A stretch of 64,000 bases of DNA, taken from the NCBI RefSeq assembly GCF_011058215.1, contig NZ_JAALFG010000003.1, forward strand, positions 1 to 64,000. Reading direction: 5' to 3'. Below the pieces are notes generated by a model. It did not search any database, had not been told where the DNA came from, and worked only from the letters and a program-made list of their open reading frames with translations. The stretch's first letter is position 1. Each line of letters begins with the position of its first letter. Made by a program: the position numbers and the translations under genes. This stretch comes from Devosia aurantiaca (lineage in GTDB: Bacteria > Pseudomonadota > Alphaproteobacteria > Rhizobiales > Devosiaceae). This document shows, piece by piece, positions 35,899 to 45,639 of this stretch.

Positions 35899-36410
35899 AT
35901 GGCCTTCGACCCGCCGAACAAGACAGACAGTGTTGAGCCCTATGACCAGCTCAACTGCACCCATACGGCGCTGCGGCAGGCATCGAGGCAGCTGACGCAG
36001 ATCTATATGATGATACGATTGCGCCGAGCGGGCTGACCTCCGCTCAGGCCATGGTGGTTTCCCGCATCGATGAACTCGGCGGCGCCCCGGGCGGCAAGGG
36101 TCCGCCGCTGCAGGCCCTCGCCAGACGCCTGTCAATCCAGATATCCGCCGTTACGCATGCGCTGAAACCCCTCGTCCGGGATGGGGTGGTCGAAATCCAG
36201 GTCGATCCTGATGACAGGCGCACCAAGCGAGCGGTGTTGACCGCACAGGGCATGAAGCAGACCCGGCAGATGTACGAACTCTGGGCAGGGGTTAATACAA
36301 GGCTGGATGCAGCGCTCGGCGCAGGTGCCGCGCAGGAGCTTCGTGCCCTTTCACGGCGTGTCGCTTCACCCGAGTTCCTTGCCGCGATGTCGCTTCGCAA
36401 ATACGACTAG
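35899..36410 (+). CDS. MarR family transcriptional regulator (frameshifted)
   Basis: About 170 residues. ATG at 35899 (GAGAGGT upstream) opens MAFDPPNKTDSVEPYDQL; the frame is lost near 36006-36012 (one base missing in ATCTATATGATG), then continues as IAPSGLTSAQAMVVSRIDELG into the winged HTH (LQALARRLSIQISAVTHALKPLVRDG) and wing VDPDDRRTKRAVLTAQG. Without the shift it is a normal MarR protein. It probably represses itself and the divergent SDR gene, with derepression by a phenolic or electrophile. Confidence 0.82.
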
Positions 36411-36436
36411 CCCTTAGCCAAGGTTTTCTCCAGCCA

Positions 36437-37326
36437 TCATCGCCATCTAAGCGCATCGATCAACGCCCTCAGCGCAGGAGGGCTCTGCCGGCGGCTTGAG
36501 TGATAAAGAAAGCTGCCGGGAAAGGTCGGGCACCATTCGTCGAGCACCTGGATCAGCCGGCCGGCTGCGATGTCTTCGGCGACATCCTGCTCCATGATAT
36601 AGCCCAGACCCGCTCCCGCTCTCACAGCGGCCAGGGCAAGGGCCCCGTCATTGACGATCAACGGACCCGAGGGCCTAATCTTGATGTCCTTGCCATCCTT
36701 GCGAAATTCCCAAGGCAGCAGGCCGCCCGAAGTTGCAAGGCGATAGTTGAGACAGGCGTGGCGGTCGATGTCTTGAGGTGAAGTTGGCGGCGCATTGCGG
36801 CTGAAATAGTCGGGGTCGCCACCACCACGGTACGCAGATCCGGGCCGACACGGACGGCGACCATGTCCTTTTCGACCGTCTCGCCAAAGCGGATCCCGGC
36901 ATCGAAGCCTTCGGCGACGATGTCGACCAGCGCGTCATCGATACTGACTTCGACCCTCACATCCGGATGCGCCAGCAGGAACGCCGGCAGCCTGGGTTCG
37001 AGGATGGTTTGCGATACCCAGGCGATGGTGGTGATGCGCACCAGGCCCGACGGGCTGTCGCGCCATTCGCTGAGGCCCGACAATCCTTCGCTGATAGAAG
37101 AAAGGGCAGGTTGGAGAGAGGCGAGCAGGTGTTCGCCCGCGGGAGTCGGGGACACGCTGCGGGTGGTCCTTGAGAGCAGTCGGACGCCCAGACGCTTTTC
37201 CAAGCCGCGCATCGCATGGCTTAGTGCGGAGGTCGACATGCCAAGAACAGATGCCGCCCGCGTAAAACTGCGCTCCCGCACGATAGCGTCGAACAAGGCG
37301 AGATCGTTGAGCGGCATGCGGTCCAT
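36437..37326 (-). CDS. LysR family transcriptional regulator (frameshifted)
   Basis: A ~296-residue LysR protein: HTH MPLNDLALFDAIVRERSFTRAASVLGMSTSALSHAMRGLE, then the effector domain (VRVEVSIDDALVDIVAEGFDAGIRFGE). The frame is lost near 36811, where GG is reduced to G in coding sense (ATP-DYFSRNAPP); restored, it ends ALRALIDALRWR. It is divergent from the aldo/keto reductase gene at 37416, with 89 bp between, and is the likely regulator of it. Confidence 0.88.
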
Positions 37327-37415
37327 TGTTGCAATCTGCTCACAAGCTCATGCGACCCGCAACGGCTAATCACGTTGTCTCGGCAGACTTACGTCTTGCT
37401 TCAGAACAGGAGAGA

Positions 37416-38528
37416 ATGATGAGCCTTACTCAATATCGCACCCTTGGCGCTTCGGGCCTTGTGGTCAGCCCTCTCGCCCTCGGCGCCATGACATTTGGGG
37501 CCGGCCGCTGGGGTGCCGATGAAAACACTTCCCGCGCCATCTTCGACACCTATGTCTCTGCGGGCGGCAATTTCGTCGACACGGCCGATATTTATTCCGG
37601 CGGTCAGAGCGAAGACATGCTCGGACGCTTCGTCGCCGAAGCTGGTCTGCGCGATCGGCTGGTCGTCGCTACCAAATCGGGCTTTTCGCGCGAACAGGGA
37701 ACCGCTCTGGCGGGCGGCAATGGCAAAAAGAACATTCGCGCTGGTATCGAAGGATCGCTGCGCCGCCTCCAGACGGACTATATCGACCTCTACTGGATGC
37801 ATGTTTGGGATCGCACCACGCCGGCCGAGGAAGTGCTCGGCACCCTCAGCGACGCGGTGCGGGCAGGCAAAATCCTTCACTACGGATTTTCCAACACGCC
37901 GTCCTGGTACGTGGCAAAGATCGCAACGCTTGCTTCTGCCCATGGCCTGCCAAAGCCGATCGGTCTTCAATATTCTTGTTCACTGATCGATCGTGGCATC
38001 GAACTCGATATCGGACCGGCCGGTGCCGAATTCGGATTGGGTCTCGTGCCTTGGAGTCCACTCGGTGGCGGGTTGCTCAGCGGCAAGTATGGACGCGAAA
38101 TGCTGTCGCGCGCCGATCAGGCTCCAGCCATGCCCGACAATGCCAGCGATACGGGCGACGCTGGCAGCAACGGTCGACTAAATGGCGACAACCCGTTTGG
38201 CGGCATGCTGTTCACCGAGCGCAATTTCGATATCGTCGATGCGGTCCGCGAGATCGCGACCGAGACCGGAAAGTCCATGGCGCAGGTCAGCCTCGCCTGG
38301 GTGGCGGCTCGGCCCGGCGTATCGTCTGTGCTGATTGGGGCCAGCCGGCCGGACCAGCTCACGCAGAATATCGCTTCGCTTGACGTGCACCTTTCGGATG
38401 ACCAACTCCAGCGGCTCGAAAGTGCGACCGCCCTGCCGCTATCGAGCCCCTACTTCATCTTCAAGCTGCCGCGCGCTGGCCTCTTCGGCGGCAACGAAGT
38501 CACGCCCTGGAGCAAGCTGCCGCACTGA
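37416..38528 (+). CDS. Aldo/keto reductase
   Basis: About 370 residues of the YajO/Tas-like AKR branch: LGASGLVVSPLALGAMTFG, DTADIYSGGQSE (Asp, Tyr), VVATKSGF (Lys), DLYWMHVWD (His), and YGFSNTPSW. NADPH-dependent carbonyl reductase, substrate unknown. ATG at 37416 or 37419, with AGGAGAGA upstream. Divergent from the LysR gene. Confidence 0.92.
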   Translation: MMSLTQYRTLGASGLVVSPLALGAMTFGAGRWGADENTSRAIFDTYVSAGGNFVDTADIYSGGQSEDMLGRFVAEAGLRDRLVVATKSGFSREQGTALAGGNGKKNIRAGIEGSLRRLQTDYIDLYWMHVWDRTTPAEEVLGTLSDAVRAGKILHYGFSNTPSWYVAKIATLASAHGLPKPIGLQYSCSLIDRGIELDIGPAGAEFGLGLVPWSPLGGGLLSGKYGREMLSRADQAPAMPDNASDTGDAGSNGRLNGDNPFGGMLFTERNFDIVDAVREIATETGKSMAQVSLAWVAARPGVSSVLIGASRPDQLTQNIASLDVHLSDDQLQRLESATALPLSSPYFIFKLPRAGLFGGNEVTPWSKLPH

Positions 38529-38534
38529 ACCTAG

Positions 38535-38556
38535 GAGGGGAGCCACGGCTCCCCTC
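38535..38556. terminator. Bidirectional terminator hairpin
   Basis: GAGGGGAGCC-AC-GGCTCCCCTC, perfect 10-bp stem between the convergent AKR and pepT genes. Confidence 0.75.
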
Positions 38557-38580
38557 TCGCCTTCAAACCGATCGCAAAAA

Positions 38581-39810
38581 CTAGGCGCGCTCTTCCCAGA
38601 TCTTGGCGATCTCGATGATGGTCCGGACCGCGCGGTCCATGTCCTGGTGGCTGATCCATTCGAGCGGCGAGTGGAAGGCGTGACCGCCCGCAAAAATGTT
38701 CGCCGTCGGCAGGCCCATGAAGGAAAGCCGAGAACCGTCCGTGCCGCCGCGAACGGGCGCGCGCCTGGGGGTCATGCCCGCGCGGCGAATAGCTTCTTCG
38801 GCATTGTCGATGATCTCGGGGTGCCGGTCGAGCACCTGCTTCATGTTGCGATACTGTTCGACGGTTGAAATTCGGTAGCTGGAGCCCGGAAAATCGGCCA
38901 GAACCGCTCGCGCGATGTCATCGACCATGTCGCGTTTCTCGGTCAGCCCAGCGTCCTTGAAATCGCGGACGATGAGCTTGACCGTCGCAGCCTCCATCGA
39001 GCCGGTGACCTCGGTGGGATGCACAAAGCCGTCAATGCCATCCGTGCCCTCCGGCGATACCTCATGCGGCAGGCGCGCGAGGATTTGGCCGGCGATCTTG
39101 ATCGCGTTTTCCATGCGGCCCTTGGCAAAGCCGGGATGCATGGCAACGCCCGTGATCTCGAGCGTCAGAAGATCGGCGGAAAAGGTCTCGTCCTCGACCG
39201 AACCCGCAGTGCCGCCGTCCATGGTATAGGCGAAACGCGCGCCGAGCTTTGCAAGATCGACCTTGTCCACCCCGCGGCCGATTTCTTCGTCGGGCGTAAA
39301 GAGCAGTTTGATCGTGCCATGCGGAATGGACGTGTCGCGAACAAGCATCTCGGCTGCGGTGACGATCTCGGCAATGCCCGCCTTGTCGTCAGCACCCAGC
39401 AGCGTCGTGCCATCGGTGGTGACGACGTCATTGCCGATCTGGTTGTCGAGCTCGGGGTGGTCGGAGGTGCGGATGATTCGGCCAGAATTGCCAAGCGTGA
39501 TATCGCCGCCCTGATAATCACGGTGGAGCTTCGGCTGCACATCCTTGCCGGTAAAATCCGGGGCCGTATCCATGTGCGAACAAAAGCAGATAACCGGCAC
39601 ATCCTTGTCCGTGTTGGCAGGGACGGTGGCATAGACATAGCCATGTTCGTCGAGATGGGCGTCTGCAAGCCCGATGGACTGCAATTCCTCGACCAGGACG
39701 CGACCGAGATTCTTCTGCTTTTCCGTCGACGGCTGGGAGGGTGAAGCGGCATCGGATTGGGTATCGATGACGACATAGCGGAGGAAGCGGCTCAAAACGG
39801 TGTCGGTCAT
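38581..39810 (-). CDS. pepT: Peptidase T (tripeptide aminopeptidase)
   Basis: 409 residues of the M20B family: ICFCSHMDTAPDF (first zinc His and Asp), LLGADDKAGIAEIV (bridging Asp), FTPDEEIGRG (catalytic and ligand Glu), RAPVRGGTDGSRLSFMGLPTANIFAGG, and HSPLEWI for the last His. It removes N-terminal residues from tripeptides in the cytosol. Full length for the family. Confidence 0.96.
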   Translation of the reverse strand: MTDTVLSRFLRYVVIDTQSDAASPSQPSTEKQKNLGRVLVEELQSIGLADAHLDEHGYVYATVPANTDKDVPVICFCSHMDTAPDFTGKDVQPKLHRDYQGGDITLGNSGRIIRTSDHPELDNQIGNDVVTTDGTTLLGADDKAGIAEIVTAAEMLVRDTSIPHGTIKLLFTPDEEIGRGVDKVDLAKLGARFAYTMDGGTAGSVEDETFSADLLTLEITGVAMHPGFAKGRMENAIKIAGQILARLPHEVSPEGTDGIDGFVHPTEVTGSMEAATVKLIVRDFKDAGLTEKRDMVDDIARAVLADFPGSSYRISTVEQYRNMKQVLDRHPEIIDNAEEAIRRAGMTPRRAPVRGGTDGSRLSFMGLPTANIFAGGHAFHSPLEWISHQDMDRAVRTIIEIAKIWEERA

Positions 39811-39867
39811 GGTTAATCCGGGCAGGGCAGGGAGGTCCGAGGCATAACATCATGAGAGGGCCGCCGG

Positions 39868-40786
39868 CTACCGTTCAGCGCCGAACTCGGCGGCCGTAAT
39901 CAGCCGCCCCAACGTACTGCGACCGAGCGCAGCCATGCCTGGATGTGTGTCCCGATAATACCACACGAGACCCATCGCCTGCTCGAAGGCCCATCCCGCG
40001 CCGCCACCACTCGGCGTCATCACATCCAAGCTGGGCTCTCAGCACCTCGCGCCGAGAAGCATCGAACAGGTGCCATGCCGCCACCAAATCGAGCGCCGGA
40101 TCGGCGGGACCAAAACTTCCGCCATCGAGCACGCCCACCAATCGATCTCCTTGGACAAGCAGATTTGCTGGAATGAGATCCTTGTGACACATGGCGAGCG
40201 TTTTCGCCGCCGGCAGCGCCCGAAATTGCTGCCAGAGGCGCCTCAAGGGAAGCACGTCGAGTATAGCCTCGCTCTGTTGCAGGCAGGTCGCCATCCAGCC
40301 GTCATGGTCGCGAAGCTTGCCGCCACGACCGGAGCCACTGAATTCACGTCCGTCTATATTGGCCCGACGCAAGGCGGCAATCAGATGCGCAATGTCCGAA
40401 GCAAAACCTCCGGACGAACTCAGTCCCTGCGGGGTGGCTGTGTTGCCGGCGACCCACGATTGCATGGCCCAGTGCATAGGATAGCCATGGCCCGGCCGCC
40501 CAACACCGATCGGCTGCGGTGTGGGAAACGGGCAGCAACGCGAGAGTTCATCCAGGGCTGACGCTTCCCGACGCAAGGCATCGCGGCAGACCTCTGCATC
40601 CACGTTTCGCAAAGGAAAGCGTGCCGATGCGCGCTGCCCTATTTGGAACACGGCATTATCCGTGCCCTCCTCCAGTGCGCGAATCGGGTCGTCACTATAG
40701 TCTGGGAATTGCTCGCGGATCAGCCGGGCAGCCGTGGCTTCGTCGATGCGCACCTCGTTGTCATGCAACACCTTTATCCACACCAC
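39868..40786 (-). CDS. Aminoglycoside phosphotransferase family protein (frameshifted)
   Basis: A ~305-residue kinase-like protein (APH/MPH fold): GTDNAVFQIGQ nucleotide loop, ALRREASALDELSR, the catalytic MCHKDLIPANLLV and metal-binding GVLDGGSFGPADPALDL. The frame is lost near 40003-40009, where one base is missing; restored, the end reads WAFEQAMGLVWYYRDTHPGMAALG and stops at 39868. Closest in style to macrolide 2'-phosphotransferase-like proteins of environmental bacteria; a resistance role is not shown. GTG at 40786 with AGGAAAAG upstream is the likely start. Confidence 0.82.
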
Positions 40787-40861
40787 CTTTTCCTGCTTGC
40801 ACGGCAAAAACCCTTCCCCTATAAGGCCCGTGGCTCACAGCAAGCGCTGCAAAAGCCCGAT

Positions 40862-40937
40862 GCCCAGATAGCTCAGTTGGTAGAGCAGCGGATTGAAAAT
40901 CCGCGTGTCGCTGGTTCGATTCCGGCTCTGGGCACCA
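40862..40937 (+). tRNA. tRNA-Phe (GAA)
   Basis: Acceptor GCCCAGA/TCTGGGC, D-arm GCTCAGTTGGTAGAGC, anticodon loop TTGAAAA (GAA), T-arm GGTTCGATTCC and encoded CCA at 40935-40937 give a complete 76-nt tRNA. Confidence 0.97.
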
Positions 40938-41106
40938 TTTCCCTCACAAATCGCTGCTGGTCATTTGAGTGCTAGCACAAATGTCGCTATGGCGCTCGAT
41001 GACGCCCTCCGAGTGCTGGCCTCTCGTCCGCATTCCATATTGCGTCACGCTACCGCTTTGAGTAGGTTGCGCCCTGTTCAGCCGGGGTAACCCCCGCCTC
41101 ACGGAT

Positions 41107-41183
<77 letters not shown>

Positions 41184-41331
41184 TTTTCTTTCCTTTTGCC
41201 TCATTGCCTTCTAGGTCCTCAGAAAGCGCATTGGTTTAGGATAGAGCCGCAACTGGTGTATACGATCGCCGTGAGGTACACAGTCGAGTGCTCAGCAACA
41301 AGCTGGAGAAGCACCGTTCTAAGGAGTTCCA

Positions 41332-41700
41332 ATGAGCAGAAACACCATCATCGGCATTGTCGCGATCGTAGCACTTGTGCTGATCGTCGTCCTATTCATG
41401 AACAACCGTGGCGATAGCGACGTTAGCGTTACCACCACCACTCCGGCAGCAACGACGACCGAAACACCGGAAGCGACGCCTGCTCCGGAAGCCACGACAA
41501 CAGAGACGACTACTACACCCACGACCCCAAGCACATCCACGACTGCGGCGCCCAGTACAACTCCGGCACCAGCGACCACTTCTGAGCCAGCGACCTCATC
41601 GACCGAGGCCCCTGCAGACAGTACCCCTGCGTCTACGTCAAACACGACCTCACCTTCTTCCAGTGACACCACAGCGCCGGCTGCACCTACAGCACAGTAA
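41332..41700 (+). CDS. Membrane-anchored Thr/Pro/Ser/Ala-rich protein
   Basis: 122 residues. After MSRN a single TM helix (TIIGIVAIVALVLIVVLFM) is followed by NNRGDSD and ~85 residues made almost only of T, A, P, S and E (for example TTTETTTTPTTPSTSTTAAP). No folded domain. The tail should be an extended, mucin-like stalk in the periplasm or at the surface, possibly a glycosylation target. ATG at 41332 with AAGGAG upstream; a strong terminator follows, so it is a single-gene unit. Real translation is supported by the biased but consistent frame and good signals. Confidence 0.75.
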   Translation: MSRNTIIGIVAIVALVLIVVLFMNNRGDSDVSVTTTTPAATTTETPEATPAPEATTTETTTTPTTPSTSTTAAPSTTPAPATTSEPATSSTEAPADSTPASTSNTTSPSSSDTTAPAAPTAQ

Positions 41701-41729
41701 GGTTTGTCAGCTTACAGTGAATTGTTGAA

Positions 41730-41759
41730 GGGCTCACTTCGGTGAGCCCCTATTTTATT
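41730..41759 (+). terminator. Rho-independent terminator with TTCG tetraloop
   Basis: GGGCTCAC-TTCG-GTGAGCCC, 8-bp perfect stem closing a very stable UUCG loop, followed by CTATTTTATT. Confidence 0.9.
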
Positions 41760-42224
41760 GGGATTAACCTTGACCAAGCTAACCAAGCTTAAGTGCAAGC
41801 TGATTAAGCTTGTGCGCCGCCCTTGCCATCCCAATTCATGCGGCGCCGTGTACTAGAATTTATAATTTAAATCGTGCGACTGGCCATACTTAATTTAACG
41901 GCAGAAAATAAAGTGGCGGTTCTCGATCGCGGCCCCTACGGCTGCTCTTCCAACAGCTTGCGCAGTTTTAACTTCGATTCTGCTAAAGATGGTCTTTCAG
42001 GAGCAGGGTAGGGTAGCAAGGCGACGTTACTGGAATGCGTCGGTAAGCTCACGTCAGCTACACCACCAGCAGTGATCCTACCGGCTTGGGGCGGCAACAT
42101 AGATCAGGCGGGACAAATCCGGACGGTATATAGCATACGCTTGCTATGACTTTTCTGGAAAGATATCCACGGCCCGCGGCAAGTGACGTATCTGCGTTGA
42201 TCAAACCCACTCAAGGACAACTTC
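41760..42224. other. Noncoding leader of the polysaccharide cluster
   Basis: No gene is visible. The 5' part (41770-41815) has several AAGCTT/AAGCTNA repeats on both strands, and 41850-41910 is AT-rich. It must hold the promoter for the UDP-glucose dehydrogenase gene, but I cannot assign sigma elements with confidence. Confidence 0.6.
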
Positions 42225-43567
42225 ATGAAAATTGCCATCATCGGCGCAGGCTATGTTGGGCTTGTGACTGGAGCCTGTCTAGCTGATTTTGGGCATACTG
42301 TTTGTTGTGTCGATAAGGATGCTGCGAAGATATCATTGCTGAAAAGGGGGAAGTGCCGATCTACGAGCCTGGGTTGGGCGAGCTCGTGGCTAGCAATGTT
42401 GCAGCTGGGCGGCTTTCTTTCGAAACTGAACTTGAACAGATTGTGTCGACGGCAGAAGTTATTTTCATCGCCGTAGGCACGCCGAGCCGTCGTGGCGACG
42501 GCCACGCTGACCTTTCGTACGTCTACGATGTAGCGCGGGAGATTGCTGGGTCTCTCCGAGGGTTTACCGTTGTTGTAACGAAGTCCACTGTCCCGGTAGG
42601 TACGGGCGATGAAGTCGCCCGGATCATTGCAATGGCTAGCCCACTGGCTGATGTCGCCGTGGCTTCAAATCCTGAATTCTTGCGGGAAGGTGCAGCGATC
42701 GATGACTTCAAACGCCCAGATAGGATTGTTGTTGGCGTTGAAGATGATCGGGCGCGCGAAGTCATGACGGAAGTTTATCGGCCGCTCTACCTGAACCAAG
42801 CTCCGATGCTTTTCACCACTCGTCGTACCGCGGAACTTACCAAATATGCGGCTAACGCCTTTCTGGCATTGAAGATTACCTTCATCAATGAGATGGCCGA
42901 TCTCTGCGAGGTCGCAGGAGCGGATGTCCAGGCCGTCGCGCGCGGAATGGGTCTCGACAATCGTATCGGTGGCAAATTTCTTCATGCCGGACCGGGCTAT
43001 GGTGGATCTTGTTTTCCTAAGGATACGCTAGCGCTGGTCAAGACAGGGCAGGACTTCGACCGCCCGATGCGTTTGGTTGAAACAACGGTCGCGATCAACG
43101 ATCAGCGAAAGCGCGCCATGGCACGAAAAGTTATTGCCGCCTGCGGCGGTGAAGTGCGCGGCAAGACCATCGGTATTCTCGGCCTCACCTTCAAGCCAAA
43201 CACAGATGATATGCGAGAGGCCCCGGCACTTGACATCATTCGTGGGCTTCAGGACCGCGGTGCGAAAATCTCGGCATTCGATCCGCAGGGGATGAAGGCG
43301 GCCGCCGGGATGGTGAGTGATGTTCAATTCGGATCCAGTGCCTATGACGTTGCGGTCGGAGCCGACGCCCTGGTCTTGGTAACCGAATGGAATGAGTTCA
43401 GGTCACTGGATCTCGATAGACTCAAAAACGAAATGAGGGTTCCTGTCCTTGTTGATCTTCGCAACGTCTATGAACCTCATGAGGTCGCAAGTAGGGGTTT
43501 TTCCTATTTCAGCATAGGGCGCTCCAGCGAAACCGAGGCCGCGCGTACTGCGGCTGCTGAAGAGTGA
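42225..43567 (+). CDS. ugd: UDP-glucose 6-dehydrogenase (frameshifted)
   Basis: About 447 residues: [27 protein letters not shown] site, [26 protein letters not shown], the central [18 protein letters not shown], catalytic Cys in [11 protein letters not shown], and [17 protein letters not shown]. The frame breaks at 42346-42350, where G6 is reduced to G5 ([11 protein letters not shown]). It oxidises UDP-glucose to UDP-glucuronate, the substrate of the epimerase that follows. First gene of the polysaccharide operon. Confidence 0.92.
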
Positions 43568-43596
43568 TTCGCTCGATTATGGTGAAGGGCTGAGGC

Positions 43597-44604
43597 ATGA
43601 AGGCTTTTATAACAGGTACGGCCGGTTTTATCGGCTTTCATCTCGCCCGTCGGCTGCTGGAGCAGGGTCATGAGGTCGTTGGGTTTGATGGCTTTACGAA
43701 CTACTATGATCCGGCGTTGAAGCGTTCACGCGTCGAGATCCTCAAGCAGTATCCACGCTTTCAGCAGATCGAAGCCATGCTAGAAGATGCTTCGGCGTTG
43801 GATGCTGCAATCCGGGCCGCCACAGCGGAAACGGTGTACCACCTCGCCGCTCAGGCGGGGGTTCGTTATAGTCTGGACCATCCGCAAAGCTACATTAAGT
43901 CTAACGTCGTCGGCACCGCCAACTTGCTTGAAGCGCTACGGCGCACGCCACCCAAACACTTCATTTTCGCTTCCACCAGCTCTGTCTACGGAGGCAATAC
44001 CAAAATGCCATTCGCAGAGTTGGATCGAGCGGATTCGCCAGCCTCGCTTTATGCGGCTACGAAAAAGTCGTGCGAGGCAATGATCCATTCCTATTCGCAC
44101 CTCTTCAGTATTCCATCTACATGCGTCCGATTTTTCACCGTCTACGGCCCGTGGGGCAGGCCAGACATGGCGCTATTCAAATTCACCAATGCAATATTAA
44201 GTGGAAAACCGATCGACGTTTACGGCCACGGCCAGATGCGGCGAGATTTCACTTATGTCGATGACCTCGTCGATGCAATGCTTCGACTAGGTGAAGCATT
44301 GCCAGTTCGAGGTGCGCCGGTTTCGGGTGATAGCCTGTCCGCTATAGCGCCCTTCCGAACAGTCAATATTGCTGGTGGACGGCCGACCGAATTGATGGAT
44401 TTCATCAAAGCCATCGAGACCGTTATCGATCAAAAAGCTGAACTGAATCTTATGGAGATGCAGGCCGGCGACGTAGTGGCGACAGAGTCTGACACCACTC
44501 TGCTGAGGAACCTGATTGGCAGTGTGCCCGAGACCAGCCTGAAGACTGGAGTCGCCTGTTTCATCGAATGGTATCGGGCTCGTTACCTCACGGGCACAGC
44601 ATGA
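43597..44604 (+). CDS. UDP-glucuronate 4-epimerase-like NAD-dependent epimerase
   Basis: 335 residues, extended SDR: TGTAGFIGFHLARRLLEQGHEVVG, YHLAAQAGVRYSL, catalytic STSSVYGGN and YAATKKSCE (YxxxK), VRFFTVYGPWGRPDMA. The AQAGVRYSLxxP and GPWGRPDMA motifs mark the UDP-GlcA 4-epimerase group (LpsL/CapI-like), which yields UDP-galacturonate. With ugd this supplies an acidic sugar for the exopolysaccharide. Starts 29 bp after ugd. Confidence 0.9.
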   Translation: MKAFITGTAGFIGFHLARRLLEQGHEVVGFDGFTNYYDPALKRSRVEILKQYPRFQQIEAMLEDASALDAAIRAATAETVYHLAAQAGVRYSLDHPQSYIKSNVVGTANLLEALRRTPPKHFIFASTSSVYGGNTKMPFAELDRADSPASLYAATKKSCEAMIHSYSHLFSIPSTCVRFFTVYGPWGRPDMALFKFTNAILSGKPIDVYGHGQMRRDFTYVDDLVDAMLRLGEALPVRGAPVSGDSLSAIAPFRTVNIAGGRPTELMDFIKAIETVIDQKAELNLMEMQAGDVVATESDTTLLRNLIGSVPETSLKTGVACFIEWYRARYLTGTA

Positions 44605-44620
44605 ACAATACGAGTGGCGG

Positions 44621-45631
44621 ATGCGCATCGTATATTTAAGCCCATACAACCACAATGGTGCTCATTCCGGGCTACGCGTTCGCACCGAAAATATCTGCAA
44701 AGCACTTGCGGATCTGCCAGATACGGAGGTTATCTGCCTCTCGCCTTGGCAACCACCCGAGGGAGTAAGGCATAGATACGTGTCGCTCGATTGTGGCTGG
44801 ATGCGACGATTGCTGCTGTTGCCAGTCCTCAATATCAAGCTGCAAAAGATGCGGCCCGATCTCGTTATTTCCGAAGCGCCGCTGGCCGATCTCTTTGGGT
44901 AGGTTCAAGAGCATTCACGTCATTCACGATGCGAAATTTGCTACAGTCCATGGGCGCAGGGGGCGGCACTTGGTTTTTGGCTGCACTGGCTGTCAGCGAG
45001 GATGGCTGATCGTGTGATGACTGTTTCGAGAGCAGAACGGCACCGGATTGCGGTCGCCCTTAAAATTTCTACGGCTAAAATAGTCGTGTCATATAACGGC
45101 ATAGCTCCATCTTGGCTCACTCCGTTGCCGGAAAGCCAGACTTTTGCCTACGACTTGATCTACGTTTCTAATTTTGTTCGTCATAAAGGTCATCGGCGTT
45201 TTCTCGAGGCCATCGCTGGCACTCGTTGGCGCGTGTTGTTCGTTGGTGCGGACTTCGGAGAACGCGCCAACATTGTTCAATATGCACAGCGACTGGGCAT
45301 AGATCTGACCATACGGGAGGGTCTCACCCAGGAGGAACTCATAGCAGAGTATGACGCGAGCCGGATTTTTGTTTTTCCTTCTGAGTTGGAAGGCTTCGGC
45401 ATTCCTTACATTGAGGCCCGCGCTCGCGGTGTGCCGGTGATAGCGCAAGATCTTCCAGTTTTTCGCGAGCTACAGGAGCTTGTTGGCGGCAACCTTGTTG
45501 ATTTTGACAAGCCTGACCAGCTCAAAGATGCTCTTTCGAAGTCACTTCAAGAGCCGCGTTCCCGCCCCGATCTTGAGCCCTTCCTTTGGCCGAAGCTAGC
45601 ACGGGGCCTTCTAACAAACCTTCTGCATTGA
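44621..45631 (+). CDS. GT4 glycosyltransferase (two frameshifts)
   Basis: A ~337-residue GT-B transferase. N-domain: MRIVYLSPYNHNGAHSGLRVR; after a shift near 44900 (one base too many or two missing) it continues GRFKSIHVIHDAKFATVHGRR; after a second near 44960 (G-run one short) GAALGFWLHWLSARMADRVM leads to TVSRAERHRIAVAL, and the C-domain has VSNFVRHKGHRRFLEAI and the EX7E motif in ELEGFGIPYIEA. Adds a sugar to the lipid-linked repeat unit. Third gene of the plus-strand ugd operon. Confidence 0.82.
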
Positions 45632-45639
45632 CGTTTAAC

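Noticed and set aside
39868..40786. Clinical aminoglycoside or macrolide resistance gene
   Set aside because: Only the general phosphotransferase fold is seen; chromosomal context between pepT and tRNA-Phe and lack of mobile elements give no support for a resistance role.
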